64,000 nucleotides of DNA from Metridium senile (lineage: Eukaryota > Cnidaria > Anthozoa > Actiniaria > Metridiidae), in contig OX459105.1 in the NCBI GenBank assembly GCA_949775045.1, positions 7,619,240 to 7,683,239 of the forward strand, written 5' to 3'. This document shows positions 60,891 to 64,000 of this stretch, in pieces. The position numbers and the translations under genes were made by a program. Under the pieces are notes generated by a model that ran no database searches, was not told the DNA's origin, and saw only the letters and a list, made by a program, of their open reading frames with translations. Position 1 is the stretch's first letter; every line of letters begins with the position of its first letter.

Positions 60891-61956
60891 TACATTAGAC
60901 ACTAGCTGAAGCAAATTCCGTTAGTCATGAGCAAACTGATACAGGCTATTATACGACGTATAGAAACCTATCCTGAGACACAAATAGGAAAAATGTTATT
61001 ATCCTAAGGAGGTGACAAAGCCAGATTTGCCTTTATTTTAGACATTCTATCCCGCTTGGTTTTTTGATTTATTGGTTGGTATTTTAAAACAGCATATTAA
61101 AAATGTTTCATATTTTCATATTACACAAAGCTATCCTGAGACACCAATAATAAAATGTGAAGAACTAAACCGGTTGATTAATGCTAACAAAATGTGCACA
61201 CAAATAAACATGTAATCACTTATGAGTTATTTAAGGTTATTTTAATGAGAAATTATAAACCTATTTGCAAATATTATAATGATAATAATAATAATAAACT
61301 TTTTCAACAGTTTTTTTTACAGTACTTCTGATCTTTATTAGCTTAATATTTTTGCTGCAGTTGTTAGTATTTTTGATTTATGCATGTTATATTTTATTTT
61401 TTAAGTAGAAGTAGGATATTCAATTGGGAACTATACATAGTTTTTGAATGTTTTTATTAGCAATATTTTTGACAAATAAATAAACCAAGCTGAACTATCG
61501 TTTGTGGTCTATCTTTTAAAAGTACGAGGAACGCAAAGTGTAGACTTTCTCAAAGTCCGGGGTTTTTTTCGTTTTGGATCTCTTGTATTCGGCGAAATAC
61601 ATAGTATCCGAAATAAACATAGTATCCGAAATAAACAGTATCCCTAAAGAGTAGTCGACTTGTAGCAAGTCTACGCAAAGTGTTGCGTGATAATTGAATT
61701 TGCATGCGTAATTATATTTCAACATAGTCGTATTTTGTGCGAATTAAACGCTACAAACAAATAAAAACATGTGTAGAAAGCGTCTAAATAATATAATATA
61801 GCAGAATATAATTAAAAATACATCTAGGAGAAGTTCAATGAGTAATATCGTGCATGTTTATTTCGGATGCAAAATTCCAACAACAGAGTATTAAAGAATT
61901 ATACAATATTCATTTATACTAAACATGTACTTTGATATTGACTAATTATGTCAATG
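60891..61956. other. AT-rich non-coding stretch
   Basis: No gene is visible. It holds a 14-bp direct repeat ctatcctgagacac at 60968 and 61131, with weaker similarity on both sides; an aat-type microsatellite at about 61276-61298; a small hairpin gactttctcaaagtc near 61543; and a short tandem repeat (listed separately). The 69-codon minus frame at 61516-61725 crosses that repeat and is not supported as a gene. Confidence 0.7.
61594..61643 (+). repeat. 18-bp tandem repeat, ~2.5 copies
   Basis: catagtatccgaaataaa occurs twice in succession, followed by a partial cagtatcc. A third similar tail, cgaaatacatag, precedes it. This is a simple local duplication with no recognised function. Confidence 0.8.
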
Positions 61957-62200
61957 TATAACTCGGCATGTGATAAAACCAGGACACCGGAACGTAACCA
62001 CCGGAACGAAACCACCGGAACCACCGGAACCACCGGAACCACCGGAACCACCGGAACAAGAAATCGGAACCACCGAAAAAAAACTCGGAACCACCGGAAC
62101 GACCGAAACAAAAAATCGGAACCAAAAAAAAAAATGAATAAAAGAATAAATAAAAAGAATAAATAAAAAAAAAGAATAAAAAGAAAAAAGAAATATGTTT
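61957..62200 (+). mobile_element. Dispersed repeat with 9-bp ccaccggaa core, copy 1
   Basis: The head tataactcggcatgtgataa and aaacc are followed by ggaacgtaaccaccggaac, then five consecutive ccaccggaa units, then degenerate caccgaaa/cggaac units and an A-rich tail (62125-62200, aaataaaa/aagaat). The same head, core and A-rich tail occur inverted at 63051-63215, so this is a mobile or dispersed repeat and not a lone microsatellite. The layout (unique head, internal short tandem repeat, A-rich tail) resembles small non-autonomous elements with a microsatellite core. Frames of 72-104 codons here only translate the repeat. Confidence 0.65.
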
Positions 62201-63050
62201 GGAAAAAACACATACTTCTTCGTAACAAACCTGTAGCATTTATTTATTGAAACGAGTTTTTAAACTTGAAGTATAATCGGCCTAAAAATGAACATATGTC
62301 GAGTACGCGTACAGCCTTTTGTTACCTATCTACTAAGTACAAACCAAATGGCGCTGTTTTGTACAAACTAATATTTTGTCTATCACGATCATTAAGTTTT
62401 CACTCCACAATGCTGTTTTGTTTATCCCCTTTTCATTCTATATATGATACAACAACCTTCAATTATACGCATATATAGTATACGCATTTTGACAATCTTT
62501 TGATCGCCACGCAATTGTAGTTTTTTTAAAGAAATAATTGGACTCGAATCCCACATTATATTGTGTGTGATTCAATGCTACAAAGAAGACTGTCCAGCAG
62601 GTTATAGTCAAACAAGCTCACGCGTTGACCCCTAGAGTCGATGAATGATTTGAATGTTTGATTGTCGATTTCATTATTCAGTATAGTGAATTTTGCATCG
62701 TCGTAAACGAAGAGTGCAAAATTCAAATCAATTCAAATTCAAAACCAGGTCAATAGCAATTCTTTTAGTTTTAACTTACTATCTAATGATGCATTCAGCA
62801 CTAACATAATAAATGAACATAGTTATTAGACGATCTCTAATTCACCTTCTTCTCGACTCCATGCATGGCAAGCGCGGGAAGAGCATATCATGTGATCGCA
62901 GATCGCATTTCAGGCTAAGTAGAGGCTAGGTTAGAGGCTGTGTTTTTCCAAACAAATAAATGGTATATAAAAAAAACAATAAATCAATGATATTTGTCTT
63001 TAATTTGTTTTATTAATGGAAACGTTATCCAATATATTTTTTCTGACATT
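62201..63050. other. AT-rich spacer with small inverted repeat
   Basis: No gene is seen; the 70-codon frame at 62266-62478 has no recognisable features. gaattttgca (62688-62697) and tgcaaaattc (62715-62724) form a perfect 10-bp inverted repeat with a 17-bp loop. A B-box-like gattcgagtcc occurs on the minus strand near 62541-62551, but no partnering A box was found. The stretch lies between the two inverted copies of the 9-bp-core element. Confidence 0.6.
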
Positions 63051-63215
63051 TTTTTTTTATTTTTGAATTTTTGTTTGAATTTTTGTTTTGCATCTTTGTT
63101 TCGGTCGTTTCGGTGGTTCCGATTTCTTGTTCCGGTGGTTCCGGTGGTTTCGTTCCGGTAGTTTCGTTCCGGTGGTTACGTTCCGGTGTTCCGGGTTTTA
63201 TCACATGCCTTATAA
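63051..63215 (-). mobile_element. Dispersed repeat with 9-bp core, copy 2 (inverted)
   Basis: Read on the minus strand: ttataaggcatgtgataaaa then cccggaacaccggaacgtaa, units of accggaacgaaac, two consecutive ccaccggaa, caagaaatcgg, cgaccgaaacaaa and an A-rich tail (aaaattcaaacaaaaattc). It matches copy 1 in head, order of blocks and tail. Only the number of 9-bp units (two against five) and small changes differ. Frames at 63025-63267 (minus) and 63071-63283 (plus) are repeat translations. Confidence 0.65.
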
Positions 63216-63763
63216 CTGAATGTCTAGCAAAGATCCGATCTGATTTTGTTATGATCAGTTTGAACATTTTTCTACGTTGCTAGTTCTTACTTGTCACAAG
63301 ATGATGTGTCGACATGGCTTTCTTCCCGGCTTTCTTTCTTGTTTCTTAAGTTGCAGAAAATGACTTCAACTCTTCTTCATGTGACAGATTATTCTTTTGT
63401 CTTTCCACTGGTTATGATTTTCGATCATCATGAAGTCGTTTTAAGCACGTTTTTTATCAAAATATGATAAAGTTCGCAACGATGCGAACACAATCAAAGC
63501 GGCTAATTTGACCAAACTCGAGCAGATGCCAGTGTATGCCGTCCAAAGAAGATACTATAAAACTTCCAATAGCTTTCATTGTTGAAATAATGATTCAATG
63601 TGATGGCTAAAAAGCCTAAATGTTCACAAAATAGATTAACTTTCGTAGATTTCGGAGTCAGAGCGAGCGATCAACACAATCGGAAATATGAGCTACCAAC
63701 TTTTCAGCGGTTATTCCCACCTTTTGGCTTTTTGGGCTGCCTGTGCTTTCCAAAACGCGACAT
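63216..63763. other. Non-coding spacer
   Basis: Apart from the twin hairpins at 63453-63489, no gene or repeat is recognised in this stretch between the 9-bp-core element and the GATA microsatellite. Confidence 0.6.
63453..63489. repeat. Two adjacent perfect hairpins
   Basis: tttatca-aaata-tgataaa (63453-63471) is directly followed by gttcgca-acga-tgcgaac (63472-63489). Both are perfect 7-bp stems with loops of 5 and 4 bases. Back-to-back perfect dyads could be a protein-binding site or transposon relic; there is no adjacent gene to assign them to. Confidence 0.7.
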
Positions 63764-63859
<96 letters not shown>

Positions 63860-63904
63860 CATAGATACATAGATACATAGATACATAGATACATAGATAG
63901 ATAG
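63764..63904 (+). repeat. (GATA)n microsatellite
   Basis: About 141 bp of gata units, pure for roughly the first 95 bp. A stretch of alternating gata/cata follows (gatacatagatacatagata) before the final gatagatag. The minus-strand frames of 65-83 codons here translate only as repeated YLSI/YLCI-type units and are not genes. The interrupted end suggests an older part of the array. Confidence 0.97.
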
Positions 63905-63990
63905 GCAAAAAGGTAAACCTAGACTCGGGCCCCCTGCGAGTAGCCCGAGAAACAAAACTGAAGCTGCGACATTCCTGTGTAAAATTTAAG

Positions 63991-64000
63991 ATGGCGGATG
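63991..64000 (+). CDS. Possible start codon of a gene leaving the window
   Basis: The window ends tttaagATGGCGGATG. This is a favourable initiation context and a YY1-like AAGATGGCGG motif, preceded by a GC-richer segment (actcgggccccctgcgag near 63922). Only three codons (Met-Ala-Asp) are visible, so this is a pointer to look just beyond the window and not a gene call of any strength. Confidence 0.15.

Noticed and set aside
61914..62239. Several frames of 72-104 codons rich in VPV/GGS/TTG repeats
   Set aside because: They are translations of the 9-bp ccaccggaa repeat and its A-rich tail in different frames.
62541..62551. tRNA gene or SINE on the minus strand (gattcgagtcc)
   Set aside because: B-box-like only; no A box at tRNA spacing and no cloverleaf could be drawn.
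63658..63955. Frames of 65-83 codons with repeated YLSI units
   Set aside because: They translate the GATA microsatellite on the minus strand.

Overview
The window is eukaryotic nuclear DNA, most likely from an invertebrate animal. It is AT-rich, has almost no long reading frames, and carries tRNA-like SINE fragments, foldback elements, GATA and trinucleotide microsatellites and a very large satellite array. The dispersed elements would suit a mollusc or other marine invertebrate, but nothing here fixes the taxon. The supplied reading frames are nearly all chance frames, several with non-ATG starts.

Layout. Positions 1-2527 are a gene-poor left flank with an 89-bp hairpin, two related tRNA-like SINE fragments in opposite orientation, a short tandem duplication and a 25-base poly-C run. 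Positions 2528-2727 are exactly 200 Ns, an assembly gap. Positions 2728-58461 (55.7 kb, 87% of the window) are one head-to-tail satellite with a monomer of about 163 bp, some 340 copies, all in one orientation. Monomers fall into recognisable variants arranged in higher-order repeats (HORs). The clearest is a 12-monomer unit of 1953-1954 bp repeated near the right edge; 10-mer, 9-mer and shorter derivatives lie elsewhere. On top of this are kilobase-scale duplications: the start of the array recurs 21-24 kb further on, and 13.2-18.9 kb recurs at 44.0-49.7 kb. The right edge is abrupt, in mid-monomer, with no decayed monomers.

The right flank (58462-64000) is more varied. Directly beside the array, on the minus strand, is a 130-codon frame preceded by a splice-acceptor-like sequence. 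About 1.2 kb upstream on that strand is a CpG-rich ATGGCGG start context with a donor-like GT in matching phase. Together they suggest a two-exon gene whose stop codon lies 16 bp from the satellite. The presumed intron holds an 823-bp element bounded by perfect 65-bp inverted repeats. Beyond lie a 20/21-bp minisatellite, two abutting palindromes (about 242 and 140 bp), two inverted copies of an element with a 9-bp internal repeat, small hairpins, a GATA microsatellite, and a possible ATGGCGG start codon at the last 10 bases.

The notable biology is structural: a homogenised satellite with fluid HOR organisation, possibly centromeric or heterochromatic, against gene-like sequence with no buffer. 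No protein system, CRISPR array, rRNA or canonical tRNA was found.
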